DNA from: Streptomyces sp. B21-083
Lineage (GTDB): Bacteria; Actinomycetota; Actinomycetes; Streptomycetales; Streptomycetaceae
Length of the DNA stretch: 64,000 nucleotides
Direction: 5' to 3'
Assembly: GCF_036898825.1 (NCBI RefSeq)
Contig: NZ_JARUND010000002.1
Span: 2,790,001-2,854,000 of the forward strand
Positions 50,658-59,164 of the stretch are shown here, piece after piece (within the stretch, counting starts at the first letter, position 1; each line of letters begins with the position of its first letter). Below the pieces are notes generated by a model. It saw only the letters and a program-made list of their open reading frames with translations. It did no database searches and had not been told where the DNA came from. The position numbers and the translations under genes are program-made.

Positions 50658-51295
50658 ACGAGATGCCCCGGGATCACCGTCCCGCGAAGTCCATCAGAGT
50701 CCTCCTCGCCGAGGACCAGCAAATGATGCGAGGCGCTCTCGCCCTGCTGCTCGGGATGGAGCCGGACATCGAGGTCGTCGCCCAGGTCGGGGCCGGTGAC
50801 GCGATCGTCGACGCGGCACTGCTCCACCGCCCTGACGTGGCCCTCCTCGACATCGAGCTGCCCGGCATCAGCGGCCTGGACGCCGCCGCCCTTCTCCGCG
50901 ACCAGGCCCCCGACTGCCGGGTCCTGATCCTGACCACCTTCGGCCGCCCCGGCTACCTACGCCGGGCCATGGAGGCGGGCGCCGCCGGGTTCCTCGTCAA
51001 GGACGGCCCCGTGGAGGAGCTGGCCGCGGCCATCCGACGCGCGCTGACCGGGGAGACGGTCATCGACCCCGCCCTTGCCGCCGCCGCGCTCAGCGCCGGG
51101 CCCAATCCGCTCACGGGGCGGGAGTGCGACGTGCTGAACGCCTCGGTGGACGGGGCGACGGTCGCCGACGTCGCCGTCAAGCTGCACCTCTCCGAGTCGA
51201 CGGTCCGCAACTACCTCTCGGCCGCCATCGGCAAGACCGGGACCCGCAACCGGACGGAGGCGGTGCGGGAGGCCCGGCAGCAGGGGTGGCTCTAG
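50654..51295 (+). CDS. NarL/DesR-type response regulator
   Basis: A 213-residue response regulator. The receiver domain has the acidic pair in LLAEDQQ, the phosphorylated Asp D66 in ALLDIELPG and the Lys in FLVKDGP. The C-terminal LuxR-type HTH is complete (NPLTGRECDVLNA, TVADVAVKLHLSESTVRNYLS). The GTG overlaps the kinase stop (GTGA); ATG 50663 is an alternative. It is coupled to the sensor kinase upstream. Confidence 0.95.
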   Translation: MNEMPRDHRPAKSIRVLLAEDQQMMRGALALLLGMEPDIEVVAQVGAGDAIVDAALLHRPDVALLDIELPGISGLDAAALLRDQAPDCRVLILTTFGRPGYLRRAMEAGAAGFLVKDGPVEELAAAIRRALTGETVIDPALAAAALSAGPNPLTGRECDVLNASVDGATVADVAVKLHLSESTVRNYLSAAIGKTGTRNRTEAVREARQQGWL

Positions 51296-51350
51296 TGCGC
51301 GTCGGGCGCTCACGGCGGCCGGCAGTGCGATTTCGCCCCCGCCGCCCCTA

Positions 51351-51393
51351 CCCGTCCCATCCTGGGGGCTCCGCCCCCGAACCCCCGGACGGG
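51351..51393. terminator. Bidirectional terminator-like hairpin
   Basis: Outer arms CCCGTCC/GGACGGG and inner arms GGGGGC/GCCCCC (51364-51378) form a stable stem between two converging genes. Similar hairpins recur between Streptomyces genes. There is no T-run. Confidence 0.6.
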
Positions 51394-51442
51394 CTGGATG
51401 TGCAGCCCTCCCCTGCTACCTGTCCGCCGTCGTCCTGCCACC

Positions 51443-52282
51443 TCACTCAGTGACCTTCACCGACTTGGACCCCTTCCCTTCTGCCGCGAGGCAGACGAAC
51501 CAGGCCGCCTGTGAACCCGCGACCGGCCTGATCACCGGGTCCGTACTGTTCCGCGCATAGTTCGCCGGGACCTTGCGGGCGACCGAGGTCGTGCCGTCGT
51601 CCCAGGTGCAGGTGACCGTCCGGGCCGTGGGGGCCACCCTGCCGATGACCAGGCGGTTCAGCGCGCCGGACTGGCCGGAGGTGTCCGGTTCCAGTGGGAC
51701 CGCGGCCGACTCCAGATCCGTACCGGACATGCCGTCGGTCCTGTCGATCTCGCCCTGCATCACCGGCCTCTTCACGTCGTCGACGACCAGGTTGACGGCG
51801 AAGAAGCCCCTGCCCACCAGGTTCTTGGGGATCTTCGCGTACGGCGGCTTCACTCCGGACTCGGTCATGGCGTTGAACTGCCGCACTGCCTCCACCTCAC
51901 TCCTCGGCGCTCCCCAGACGTCGATCGTGACCCACCACTCCCTCCTCCGGTCCGTGCCTTCCGCGACAGTGCTCCGCTGAGGCTCGTACACATGCCGTTC
52001 CTCCGCCGTCGGGGGCTGGATCGCCAACTGGACGACCTCGTCGCCGTTGCCGATGCCCGCGAGGGCCAGGGTTCCGGTCGACACGGCGATCACCAGGGCC
52101 GCCGCCGAGGCCACCGCCCAGCGGCGCGCCCTGCGGCGTCGGCCGCCTCGGACCACCGCCTGGTAGGGGGCTATGCCGATCTCCACCTCGTCCGCCGCGC
52201 CCGCCAGCAGAAAGGCGATGTCCGTGTGCGTGGTGTCCCCGTGTGCCATGTCCTGGTTCGTCTCCCGGTCCGCGCTCATCAC
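51443..52282 (-). CDS. Single-span membrane protein partner of SigE-type factor
   Basis: A 279-residue protein with a cytosolic leader of about 50 residues, one transmembrane helix (AVASAAALVIAVSTGTLALAG, residues about 56-77) and an extracellular domain of about 200 residues. The arrangement resembles the genes that follow SigE-family sigma factors in Streptomyces, probably acting as anti-sigma or cell-wall sensing protein. No HxxxCxxC zinc motif is present, so it is not a classical ZAS anti-sigma. Start GTG overlaps the sigma stop (GTGA). Confidence 0.78.
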   Translation of the reverse strand: MMSADRETNQDMAHGDTTHTDIAFLLAGAADEVEIGIAPYQAVVRGGRRRRARRWAVASAAALVIAVSTGTLALAGIGNGDEVVQLAIQPPTAEERHVYEPQRSTVAEGTDRRREWWVTIDVWGAPRSEVEAVRQFNAMTESGVKPPYAKIPKNLVGRGFFAVNLVVDDVKRPVMQGEIDRTDGMSGTDLESAAVPLEPDTSGQSGALNRLVIGRVAPTARTVTCTWDDGTTSVARKVPANYARNSTDPVIRPVAGSQAAWFVCLAAEGKGSKSVKVTE

Positions 52283-52830
52283 TTCCGCCCTCCGTGTGTC
52301 ACTGTCTCGGCCAGGCCCGGTATGGCGCGCAGCTTCGCGATCCCCTTGGCCGCGTTGCTCTTCACCGCGCCCACCGAGCAGCCCATCGCCTGCGCGGTCT
52401 GCGTCTCGGTCAGGTCCTCCCAGTACCGCAGCACCACCGCCTGCCGCTGCCGGGGCGGCAACAGGGCCAGCGCCGTGAGCAGCGCCCCGCGGTCGTCGGC
52501 CCGGGCGATGTGGTCGCCGGTGTCGGGCAGCTCGTGCGCCAGCCCCTCGTCGTCCTTCGGCGCCAGGAACTCCTTGAGTCGCCTGCGGTGCTTACGGGCA
52601 TGCGCGTTGATCATCACGCGCCGCACATACGCCTCCGGGTCGTCGGCCGAACCGACCCTCCGCCAGGCCACATAGACCCGTTCCAGCGTCGACTGGACCA
52701 GGTCCTCCGCCCCGTGCTGCTCCCCCGTGAGCAGAAACGCCGTACGCATCAGCCGTGGCCAGCGGCCGATGACGAAGCTCTGGAACTCCTCGTCCCGGTC
52801 CGCTTTTCGATCCCGTTCCCCCATGAGCAC
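52279..52830 (-). CDS. SigE-family (ECF) RNA polymerase sigma factor
   Basis: A 183-residue ECF sigma factor. Region 2 includes FVIGRWPRLMRTAFLLTG and AEDLVQSTLERVYVAW; region 4 has ALALLPPRQRQAVVLRYWED and LTETQTAQAMGCSVGAVKS, the helix-turn-helix for the -35 element. The SigE-family label follows from length and these motifs. It is read first, then the membrane partner gene, and faces the MFS exporter gene 219 bases away. Confidence 0.93.
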   Translation of the reverse strand: MLMGERDRKADRDEEFQSFVIGRWPRLMRTAFLLTGEQHGAEDLVQSTLERVYVAWRRVGSADDPEAYVRRVMINAHARKHRRRLKEFLAPKDDEGLAHELPDTGDHIARADDRGALLTALALLPPRQRQAVVLRYWEDLTETQTAQAMGCSVGAVKSNAAKGIAKLRAIPGLAETVTHGGRK

Positions 52831-53049
52831 CTCCTAGATGTTCAAAGGAGTCCACGAGCCGCCCGAACCGTTGCCCCGATCCCACAACATTTTCCGCGGC
52901 CGCCCCAGGACGACGGACGTGACGGCGGATCAGATCCCCATGAGCAGGTCAAGGATTAGTTAGTACGCCAAAACATCGGAATAGTTGCCCAGGCACACGG
53001 GTTCATCACCCACGTACCCCCGCTCGGATCCGCCTGGAGGCTCCACCCC

Positions 53050-54801
53050 ATGACGCACACGACGACCGGCCGGCCCGCCGGTGAAACCGGCAGAACGGGC
53101 GGGGCCATCGTCCCGGTGCTCGCCTTCGCGGGCATTGTTGTCGCGGTCATGCAGACCCTGCTCGTCCCCGTCATCAAGGACCTGCCCCAGCTGCTGAGCA
53201 CCTCGCCCAGCAACGCCACCTGGGTGCTGACCTCGACGCTCCTCTCCGGGGCCGTGGCCACGCCGATCATGGGCCGGCTCGGTGACCTGTACGGCAAGCG
53301 GCGCCTGCTGATCGCCAGCCTGTCCGTGATGGTGGTCGGCGCCCTGATCAGCGCGCTCACCAGCGACCTGCTGATCATGATCGTGGGACGCGCGCTCCAG
53401 GGCTTCGCCATGGGTGCCATCCCCCTCGGCATCGGTCTGATGCGCGACATGCTGCCCCGCGAGAAGCTCCCCTCGGCCATGGCCCTGATGAGTTCCTCCG
53501 TCGGCGTCGGCGGCGGTCTCGCCCTCCCCATCGCCGCGCTGATCGCCCAGCACTCCGACTGGCACGCCCTCTTCTACGGCGCCGCCGGCATCGGCGCCGT
53601 AGCGATCATCCTGACCCTGGTCGTCGTACCCGAGTCGCAGATGCGCGCCGAGGGCACCTTCGACGTGCTCGGAGCCATCGGTCTGTCCGCCGGTCTCGTC
53701 CTCTTCCTCCTGCCGATCACCAAGGGCAGCGACTGGGGCTGGACCTCCGGCACCACGCTCGGCCTGTTCGGCGCCTCCGCACTCGTACTCCTCCTGTGGG
53801 GCGTGCTGGAGCTGCGCCTGAAGGCCCCGCTGGTGGACCTGCGGACCACCGCCCGGCCCGCCGTCCTCTTCACCAACCTCGCCTCGATCATGGTCGGCGT
53901 CTCCTTCTACGTCGTCTCACTGGTCCTGCCCCAGCTCCTCCAGCTGCCGACCTCCACCGGCTACGGCCTCGGCCAGTCGATGGTCATGGCGGGCCTGATC
54001 GTGGCGCCGCTCGGCCTGACGATGATGTTCACGGCCCCCGTCTACGCCCGCCTCTCCGCCAAGTACGGGCCCAAGGTCACCCTGATCCTGGGCCTGCTGA
54101 TCATCGCGATCGGCTACGGCGCCGGCCTCGGCCTGATGAGCGCCGCCTGGCAGTCCCTCGTCATCGCCGTGGTTCTGGGCGCGGGCATCGGCCTCGCCTA
54201 CTCCTCGCTCCCCGCCCTGATCGTGGGCGCGGTCCCGGCCTCCGAGACCGGCGCGGCCAACGGCCTCAACACCCTCATGCGCTCCATCGGTACGTCGGTG
54301 TCCAGCGCCGTCATCGGCATGGTGCTCGCCAACACCGCGGACCATGTGGGCGGCGTCGCCATCCCCACCATGCACGGCTTCCGCGTCTCCTTCCTCATCG
54401 CCACGGGCGCGGTGGCGGTCGGCCTCCTGCTGGCCCTGTTCCTGCCGGGCCGGCGCCCTGCGAACAAGCCGCAACTGCGGGCCAGCAGCGAGGAGGACGC
54501 CGTCCTCGCGCGGGCCAACGAGGTACTCGACGCCGGGTTCCGTGGGCGCGTTCTGGACGCGGACGGCAGCCCTGTCGCGCGCGCCAAGGTCACGTTGATC
54601 GACCAGCGCGGTCGCCAGGCGGGGGCGACGCTCTCCGCGGACGACGGCAGCTATGCGCTCGCCGTGCCGACGCAGGGCGCGTACGTGCTCGCCGCGCGGG
54701 CCTCCGGCCATGGGCCGCTTGCCTCGTCCGCCACGCATGCGGGGGCGGAGGGAGCGGTCGACCTGGACCTGTCCCTGCCTGGAGAGACGGTCAGCGCGTA
54801 G
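53050..54801 (+). CDS. MFS exporter (DHA2-like) with C-terminal carboxypeptidase-regulatory-like domain
   Basis: A 583-residue protein. Residues 1 to about 475 have twelve to fourteen transmembrane helices with the MFS motif GRLGDLYGKRRLL and the second-half helices typical of drug/H+ antiporters (DHA2). From about 497 a beta domain follows: RGRVLDADGSPVARAKVTLID, GSYALAVPTQGAYVLAARASG, EGAVDLDLSLPG, i.e. a CarboxypepD_reg-like fold, normally attached to secreted enzymes and rarely to transporters. The ATG at 53050 follows GGAGG by 9 bases. Confidence 0.88.
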   Translation: MTHTTTGRPAGETGRTGGAIVPVLAFAGIVVAVMQTLLVPVIKDLPQLLSTSPSNATWVLTSTLLSGAVATPIMGRLGDLYGKRRLLIASLSVMVVGALISALTSDLLIMIVGRALQGFAMGAIPLGIGLMRDMLPREKLPSAMALMSSSVGVGGGLALPIAALIAQHSDWHALFYGAAGIGAVAIILTLVVVPESQMRAEGTFDVLGAIGLSAGLVLFLLPITKGSDWGWTSGTTLGLFGASALVLLLWGVLELRLKAPLVDLRTTARPAVLFTNLASIMVGVSFYVVSLVLPQLLQLPTSTGYGLGQSMVMAGLIVAPLGLTMMFTAPVYARLSAKYGPKVTLILGLLIIAIGYGAGLGLMSAAWQSLVIAVVLGAGIGLAYSSLPALIVGAVPASETGAANGLNTLMRSIGTSVSSAVIGMVLANTADHVGGVAIPTMHGFRVSFLIATGAVAVGLLLALFLPGRRPANKPQLRASSEEDAVLARANEVLDAGFRGRVLDADGSPVARAKVTLIDQRGRQAGATLSADDGSYALAVPTQGAYVLAARASGHGPLASSATHAGAEGAVDLDLSLPGETVSA

Positions 54802-54853
54802 GCGCTGCGCTCGCTTGGGGGGTGCGGGGTGCGTTTTTGACCGCGGGCCCGCT

Positions 54854-54883
54854 GTGGCTGGTCGCGCAGTTCCCCGCGCCCCT
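54854..54883 (-). repeat. Streptomyces dispersed intergenic repeat, copy 1
   Basis: GTGGCTGGTCGCGCAGTTCC...CCCCT, the inverse of 59083-59112 over 30 bases. The motif GGGGCGCGGGGAACTGCGCG is known to be abundant between Streptomyces genes. Confidence 0.85.
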
Positions 54884-54969
54884 GGGTGCGTGCCCCCTGT
54901 CGTCCCCGCACCCGGGGCTGTAGGGCAACATGAGGGCCTCCGCACACCCGTACGACCGAGAGGAACCCC

Positions 54970-55623
54970 ATGTCCGTGGCAGCGCCCAAGCCCGAGGTTC
55001 TGGCTGCTTTCGAAGCCGCCAAGGGGTTCATGCCCGTCGGGGAGGGGCTCGCCCTGTACGGGGCCGCCGTCGAGGCGGGGGTGCTCGGGTTGCCGTTGCT
55101 GGAGGTCGGGACGTACTGCGGGCGTTCCACGATTCTGCTCGCCGACGCGGCCCGCGCGGCCGGGGTCACCGCCGTCACCGTCGATCACCACCGGGGCAGC
55201 GAGGAGCAGCAGCCGGGCTGGGACTACCACGACCCGGAGACCGTAGACCCGGCACTCGGCGTCATGGACACCCTTCCGCTCTTCCGGCGCACGCTCCACA
55301 CCGCCGGCCTGGAGGACCACGTCATCGCGGTCGTCGGGCGTTCGCCGCAGGTGGCGCGGATCTGGAACTCGCCGCTCGGCCTCGTCTTCATCGACGGCGG
55401 CCACACCGACGAGCACGCCACCGCCGACTACGAGGGCTGGGCCCCGCACCTCGCCGAAGGCGGCCTCCTGCTCATCCACGACGTCTTCCCCGACCCCGAG
55501 GACGAGTTCACCGGCCAGGCCCCCTACCGCGTCTACCTCCGCGCCCTCGCCTCCGGCGCCTTCACGGAGATCTCGGCGACCGACTCGCTGCGCGTCCTGC
55601 GGCGAACGGGCGCCGGGATCTGA
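54970..55623 (+). CDS. Class I SAM-dependent methyltransferase
   Basis: A 217-residue methyltransferase of the Methyltransf_24 (O-methyltransferase-like) group: LLEVGTYCGRSTILLADAAR near 42 is motif I, AVTVDHH follows, VFIDGGHTDEHATADYEGW near 140 carries the metal-binding Asp/His context, and GGLLLIHDVF closes the Rossmann core. Substrate unknown. It precedes the amidase gene by 22 bases. Confidence 0.88.
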   Translation: MSVAAPKPEVLAAFEAAKGFMPVGEGLALYGAAVEAGVLGLPLLEVGTYCGRSTILLADAARAAGVTAVTVDHHRGSEEQQPGWDYHDPETVDPALGVMDTLPLFRRTLHTAGLEDHVIAVVGRSPQVARIWNSPLGLVFIDGGHTDEHATADYEGWAPHLAEGGLLLIHDVFPDPEDEFTGQAPYRVYLRALASGAFTEISATDSLRVLRRTGAGI

Positions 55624-55645
55624 GGCCACGGTTAGAGTCGCTGTC

Positions 55646-56578
55646 GTGTCGTACGCAGGCCCCGGCTTCGAGCCGTCCCAGCCCTCTCGTTCCTCTCGCG
55701 CCTCTCTGCGCCGTCCGCTGGCCGTCGCCCTCGCCGTGGTGGTGCTGGGCGGGGCGGGCGGGTGGTTCGTCTGGGAGGCCTTCGCCGACGGCGGCGGTGG
55801 TGACGGCAAGGGCAATTCGCTGTCCAGTGGCGACTACCAACCCCTGTCGCCGATCGGACCGCCCGGCCTCAGCACGCCCAGCGGACCCGCGGCTTCCCTG
55901 GCGGGCAAGGTCGTCGTCATCGACCCCGGGCACAACCCCGGGAACTTCAAGCACGCCGCCGAAATCGCCCGCAAGGTGAACATCGGTACGAACTCGAAGG
56001 AATGCGACACCACCGGTACCGCCACCAACAGCGGTTACACGGAGGCCGAGTTCACTCTCGATGTCGCGCGGCGGCTGCGGACGGTTCTCGAACAGCAGGG
56101 CGCGACCGTGAAGTTCACCCAGGACGGTGACCGGTCCGACTACGCCTTCGGGCCCTGCGTGGACGAGCGCGCCCGGATCGGGAACGCCGCGCACGCCGAC
56201 GCCGTCGTCTCCGTCCACGCGGACGGGAGCGCGCAGGGCAACCGCGGGTTCCATGTGATCCTCCCGGGATCCGTGCACCAAGGGGCCGCGGACACCCGGC
56301 CGATCGTGGGCCCCTCCCGGTTGCTCGGCGAGCGCGTCAAGGCTGGTTTCGCCGACGAGACCGGCTCCGCGCCCTCCAACTACATCGGCGACGGCACCGG
56401 TCTCGACACCCGCACGGACCTGGGCGGTCTCAATCTGTCAACGGTTCCGAAGGTGTTCATCGAGTGTGGCAACATGCGCGACAGCAAGGACGCGGACCTG
56501 CTGACCAGCGGCACCTGGCGGCAGAAGGCCGCGCAGGGTATCTCTGAGGGAATCGTGAGTTTCCTGCGCGGGTCGTGA
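55646..56578 (+). CDS. N-acetylmuramoyl-L-alanine amidase (Amidase_3)
   Basis: A 310-residue cell-wall hydrolase. An N-terminal membrane anchor (LAVALAVVVLGGAGGWFVWEAF, residues about 27-48) is followed by a Gly/Ser linker and the zinc amidase domain: VVIDPGHNPG (His), AEFTLDVARRL (Glu) , DAVVSVHADG (second His) and FIECGNMRDSKD (catalytic Glu). It splits the bond between muramic acid and the peptide stem. Start is GTG 55646. Confidence 0.92.
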   Translation: MSYAGPGFEPSQPSRSSRASLRRPLAVALAVVVLGGAGGWFVWEAFADGGGGDGKGNSLSSGDYQPLSPIGPPGLSTPSGPAASLAGKVVVIDPGHNPGNFKHAAEIARKVNIGTNSKECDTTGTATNSGYTEAEFTLDVARRLRTVLEQQGATVKFTQDGDRSDYAFGPCVDERARIGNAAHADAVVSVHADGSAQGNRGFHVILPGSVHQGAADTRPIVGPSRLLGERVKAGFADETGSAPSNYIGDGTGLDTRTDLGGLNLSTVPKVFIECGNMRDSKDADLLTSGTWRQKAAQGISEGIVSFLRGS

Positions 56579-56727
56579 TCAACGCGTGCATCCCGGCGGA
56601 CAGTCCACATGAGCGGACGATAATGTCGTGCCCCTACGCACGATCGATTGTCGGCCGCCCGAGTACGGACGGCCGACCGACCGAATGACGACGTCGACAC
56701 GACCTACGAAGGACCTGAGGACCTGAA

Positions 56728-57576
56728 GTGAATATCCGCTCCCTCACTCGAGGCGACGGCGTGGTGATCGGAGCAGCGGTGTTGCTGTTCATCGCGTCGT
56801 TCCTCGACATCTTCTCCGTCGACGGCGCCACGGGCCTCGACATGCCGAGCGCCTGGGCCAGTGGGCCGGTTCTGATGGGCGTGGTCCTCGCGGGCCTCAT
56901 CGGTGCCGCGCTCGTCGTGGTGTCGCACGGTCTGCCGCAGGTGCCGAAGGTCGCGGGCATCGAGCTCGGCCAGTTCGGTGTCGCCTTCACCGTGTTCGCC
57001 GCCTGGAGCGCGCTCGGCAACGTCTTCGACCCGGCGGGCGGCATCGACAACGTCGGCAATAACGCCGGTTCGGGCCCGGACGCCGGCACCGGCCTGATCC
57101 TCGCCCTCGTCGCCACGGTCGTCATGGCGGGCGCCGCCGTGGCCACCCCCCTGGTTCCGGCCCTCAAGGGCGCCCTGATCGGCGCCCCCAAGCCGGCCGC
57201 CCCGCAGCCCTACGGCGGCCAGCCCTACCCCGGCGGCCAGCCCCAGGGCGGCTACGGCTACCCGGGTGCCGGCGCGCAGCAGCAGCCGTACGGCGGCCAG
57301 CCGCAGACCGGTCAGCCCTTCGGCGCCGGTGCCGGTGCGGGCGCCGGTCAGCCGCAGCAGGCGCAGCCGCCGGCTGCCGACTTCTCGCCGTTCTGGTTCG
57401 CCGTGCCGGTGCCGCGTGCGCTGTTCGCGGAGGACGGTTCGCCGACGCCGATCGCCGAACTGGCCCCCGGTACCTGGTACCTGGCCGTCGAGCAGCGCGG
57501 CCAGGGCCTCATCGCCCAGACGCAGGACGGCCGTCGGGGCGTTCTGCAGGACACCTCCGGCATCCAGCGCGGATAA
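56728..57576 (+). CDS. DUF5336 membrane protein with Gly/Pro/Gln-rich linker
   Basis: A 282-residue protein from GTG 56728. Four hydrophobic segments (VVIGAAVLLFIASFLDIF, GPVLMGVVLAGLIGAALVVV, LGQFGVAFTVFAAWSALG, GLILALVATVVMAGAAVA) fit DUF5336. A linker of QPYGGQP and AGAGAGAG repeats follows, then a C-terminal beta domain with FWFAVPVPRALFAEDGS and WYLAVEQRGQGLIAQTQDGRRG. Function unknown; conserved in Streptomyces beside the amidase. Confidence 0.82.
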   Translation: MNIRSLTRGDGVVIGAAVLLFIASFLDIFSVDGATGLDMPSAWASGPVLMGVVLAGLIGAALVVVSHGLPQVPKVAGIELGQFGVAFTVFAAWSALGNVFDPAGGIDNVGNNAGSGPDAGTGLILALVATVVMAGAAVATPLVPALKGALIGAPKPAAPQPYGGQPYPGGQPQGGYGYPGAGAQQQPYGGQPQTGQPFGAGAGAGAGQPQQAQPPAADFSPFWFAVPVPRALFAEDGSPTPIAELAPGTWYLAVEQRGQGLIAQTQDGRRGVLQDTSGIQRG

Positions 57577-57619
57577 CGCCGTCGGACGGACAACACCGTC
57601 CGCGGGATACGTCGGCTCC

Positions 57620-57649
57620 GGCCCCTTGCCCTTCCGGGCGAGGGGCCGT
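57620..57649 (+). terminator. Rho-independent-like hairpin
   Basis: GGCCCCTTGCCC (57620-57631) pairs with GGGCGAGGGGCC (57636-57647), loop of 4, followed by GTTGT. Placed 44 bases after the DUF5336 gene. Confidence 0.7.
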
Positions 57650-57680
57650 TGTCGTACAGTCGCCGCCAGCGTCACCATAA

Positions 57681-57695
57681 CTGACGGACCGTCAG
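57681..57695. promoter_or_regulatory. TetR-type palindromic operator before the LLM oxidoreductase gene
   Basis: CTGACGG-A-CCGTCAG is a perfect 15-base palindrome, and its right arm runs into the ribosome-binding site AGGAGG of the gene at 57705. Sites of the form TGACGGnCCGTCA are typical for TetR repressors in actinobacteria. Confidence 0.65.
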
Positions 57696-57704
57696 GAGGC
57701 AGGC

Positions 57705-58715
57705 ATGCGGCTCGGTCTCGCGCTCGGCTACTGGGGTCGTGGTCCCTCGCCGGACCATGTACCGCTCGCTCAGGAGGCCGAACGGCTCGGCTACGACTCG
57801 GTGTGGACCGCCGAGTCGTGGGGGTCGGACGCGTTCACCCCGCTGACCTGGATCGCGGCGCAGACGTCAAGGATCAAGCTGGGTACGGCGGTTGCCCAGA
57901 TGGCGGCCCGCTCGCCGACGACCACCGCGATGCACGCCCTCACCCTCGACCATCTCTCCGGCGGACGCGTCATGCTCGGGCTGGGACTGTCCGGCCCGCA
58001 GGTCGTCGAGGGCTGGTACGGGCGTCCGTTCCCGAAGTCGCCGCTGACCGCCACCCGGGAGTACGTGGATGTCGTACGCCAAGTCCTCAGGCGCGAGGCT
58101 CCCGTTGAGCTGAGCGGGCGCTACCACCCCCTGCCGTACGACGGTCCGGACGGCACCGGTGTCGGCAAGCCGCTGAAGTCGATCACCCATCCCCTGCGCG
58201 CCGAACTCCCCGTGCTGCTCGGTGCGGAGGGGCCCAAGAACATCGCCCAGACCGCCCGTATCGCCGATGGCTGGCTGCCCCTGTACTGGTCCCCGCTGCG
58301 GGCCGGGGTGTACGAGGAGCCGCTGAGCGGTGCCGGGGAGGGGTTTCTCGTCGCGCCGATGGCGCAGGCCCGCGTCTGTGCCGACGTCTCCGAGGGGCTG
58401 TTGCCCGTGAAGACGATGCTCGGCTTCTACATCGGCGGGATGGGACACGCGGCCCGCAACTTCCACGCCGATCTGATGGCGCGCATGGGATACGAGGAGG
58501 AGGCCCGGCGGATCCAGGAGCTGTTCCTCGCCGGGCGGCGGGAGGAGGCCGTGCTCGCCGTGCCGGATGCCTTCGCCGACGAGATCTCCCTCGTCGGACC
58601 GCGTGAACGCATCGCGGAACGGCTGGAGTTGTGGCGCAAGGGGCCGGTGACCGACCTTCTCGTCCTCTCCCCCGACCCGCACACCCTGCGGGTGCTCGCC
58701 GAGCTCAACTCCTGA
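57705..58715 (+). CDS. LLM-class F420-dependent oxidoreductase
   Basis: A 336-residue TIM-barrel oxidoreductase of the luciferase-like family in its F420 branch: RLGLALGYWGRGPSP at the start, DSVWTAESWGSDAFTPLTWIAAQTS, KLGTAVAQMAARSPTTTAM, LDHLSGGRVMLGLGLSGPQV and the C-terminal DEISLVGPRERIAERLELW. Cofactor F420 as electron donor is inferred from this subfamily; the substrate is unknown. The start ATG is 9 bases after AGGAGG, which overlaps a palindromic operator. Confidence 0.9.
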   Translation: MRLGLALGYWGRGPSPDHVPLAQEAERLGYDSVWTAESWGSDAFTPLTWIAAQTSRIKLGTAVAQMAARSPTTTAMHALTLDHLSGGRVMLGLGLSGPQVVEGWYGRPFPKSPLTATREYVDVVRQVLRREAPVELSGRYHPLPYDGPDGTGVGKPLKSITHPLRAELPVLLGAEGPKNIAQTARIADGWLPLYWSPLRAGVYEEPLSGAGEGFLVAPMAQARVCADVSEGLLPVKTMLGFYIGGMGHAARNFHADLMARMGYEEEARRIQELFLAGRREEAVLAVPDAFADEISLVGPRERIAERLELWRKGPVTDLLVLSPDPHTLRVLAELNS

Positions 58716-58769
58716 CGGCAGGCTGACGGCGTTTGGTTTCGTCCTGGATTCCGGGGCAATCCGAAGGAC

Positions 58770-59063
58770 ATGTCCCCCGCATATCACCGTGGTGCCAATC
58801 AGGCCGGGACGATCATCGCGATCGTCGCCGACATCATGGCCGTCATCCTCGGCCTCTGGATCCTGATGTACCTGTTGGACGCCAACCGCGCGAACGACTT
58901 CGTGCAGGTCGTCCATGACGCGGCCGCCTGGCTGGCAGGCTGGTCGCACGATCTCTTCACCTTCGACGAGCAGTGGGCCCGGGTCGTCGCCGGCTACGGA
59001 CTGGCTGCCGTCGTCTACCTGTTCGTGGGCCACGCCATCGCCAACCGCATCAACCGCCACTGA
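58770..59063 (+). CDS. Small two-helix membrane protein
   Basis: A 97-residue protein with two membrane segments (TIIAIVADIMAVILGLWILMYLL and VVAGYGLAAVVYLFVGHAIA). Between them lies an amphipathic stretch. It is common in Streptomyces as a hypothetical membrane protein; role unknown. It ends 20 bases before a dispersed repeat. Confidence 0.82.
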   Translation: MSPAYHRGANQAGTIIAIVADIMAVILGLWILMYLLDANRANDFVQVVHDAAAWLAGWSHDLFTFDEQWARVVAGYGLAAVVYLFVGHAIANRINRH

Positions 59064-59082
59064 GAGGCCGGCCCGCACCCAA

Positions 59083-59112
59083 AGGGGCGCGGGGAACTGC
59101 GCGACCAGCCAC
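59083..59112 (+). repeat. Streptomyces dispersed intergenic repeat, copy 2
   Basis: Identical over 30 bases to the inverse of 54854-54883, followed by a CACCCG tandem run (59117-59140). Confidence 0.85.
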
Positions 59113-59164
59113 AACGCACCCGCACCCGCACCCGCACCCGAAAAGTACAACTCCCGCCGGGCGG

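Noticed and set aside
53917..55815. Open minus-strand frame of 632 codons across the MFS and methyltransferase genes
   Set aside because: Runs antisense to clear transmembrane helices and a SAM-binding motif; no domain is present.
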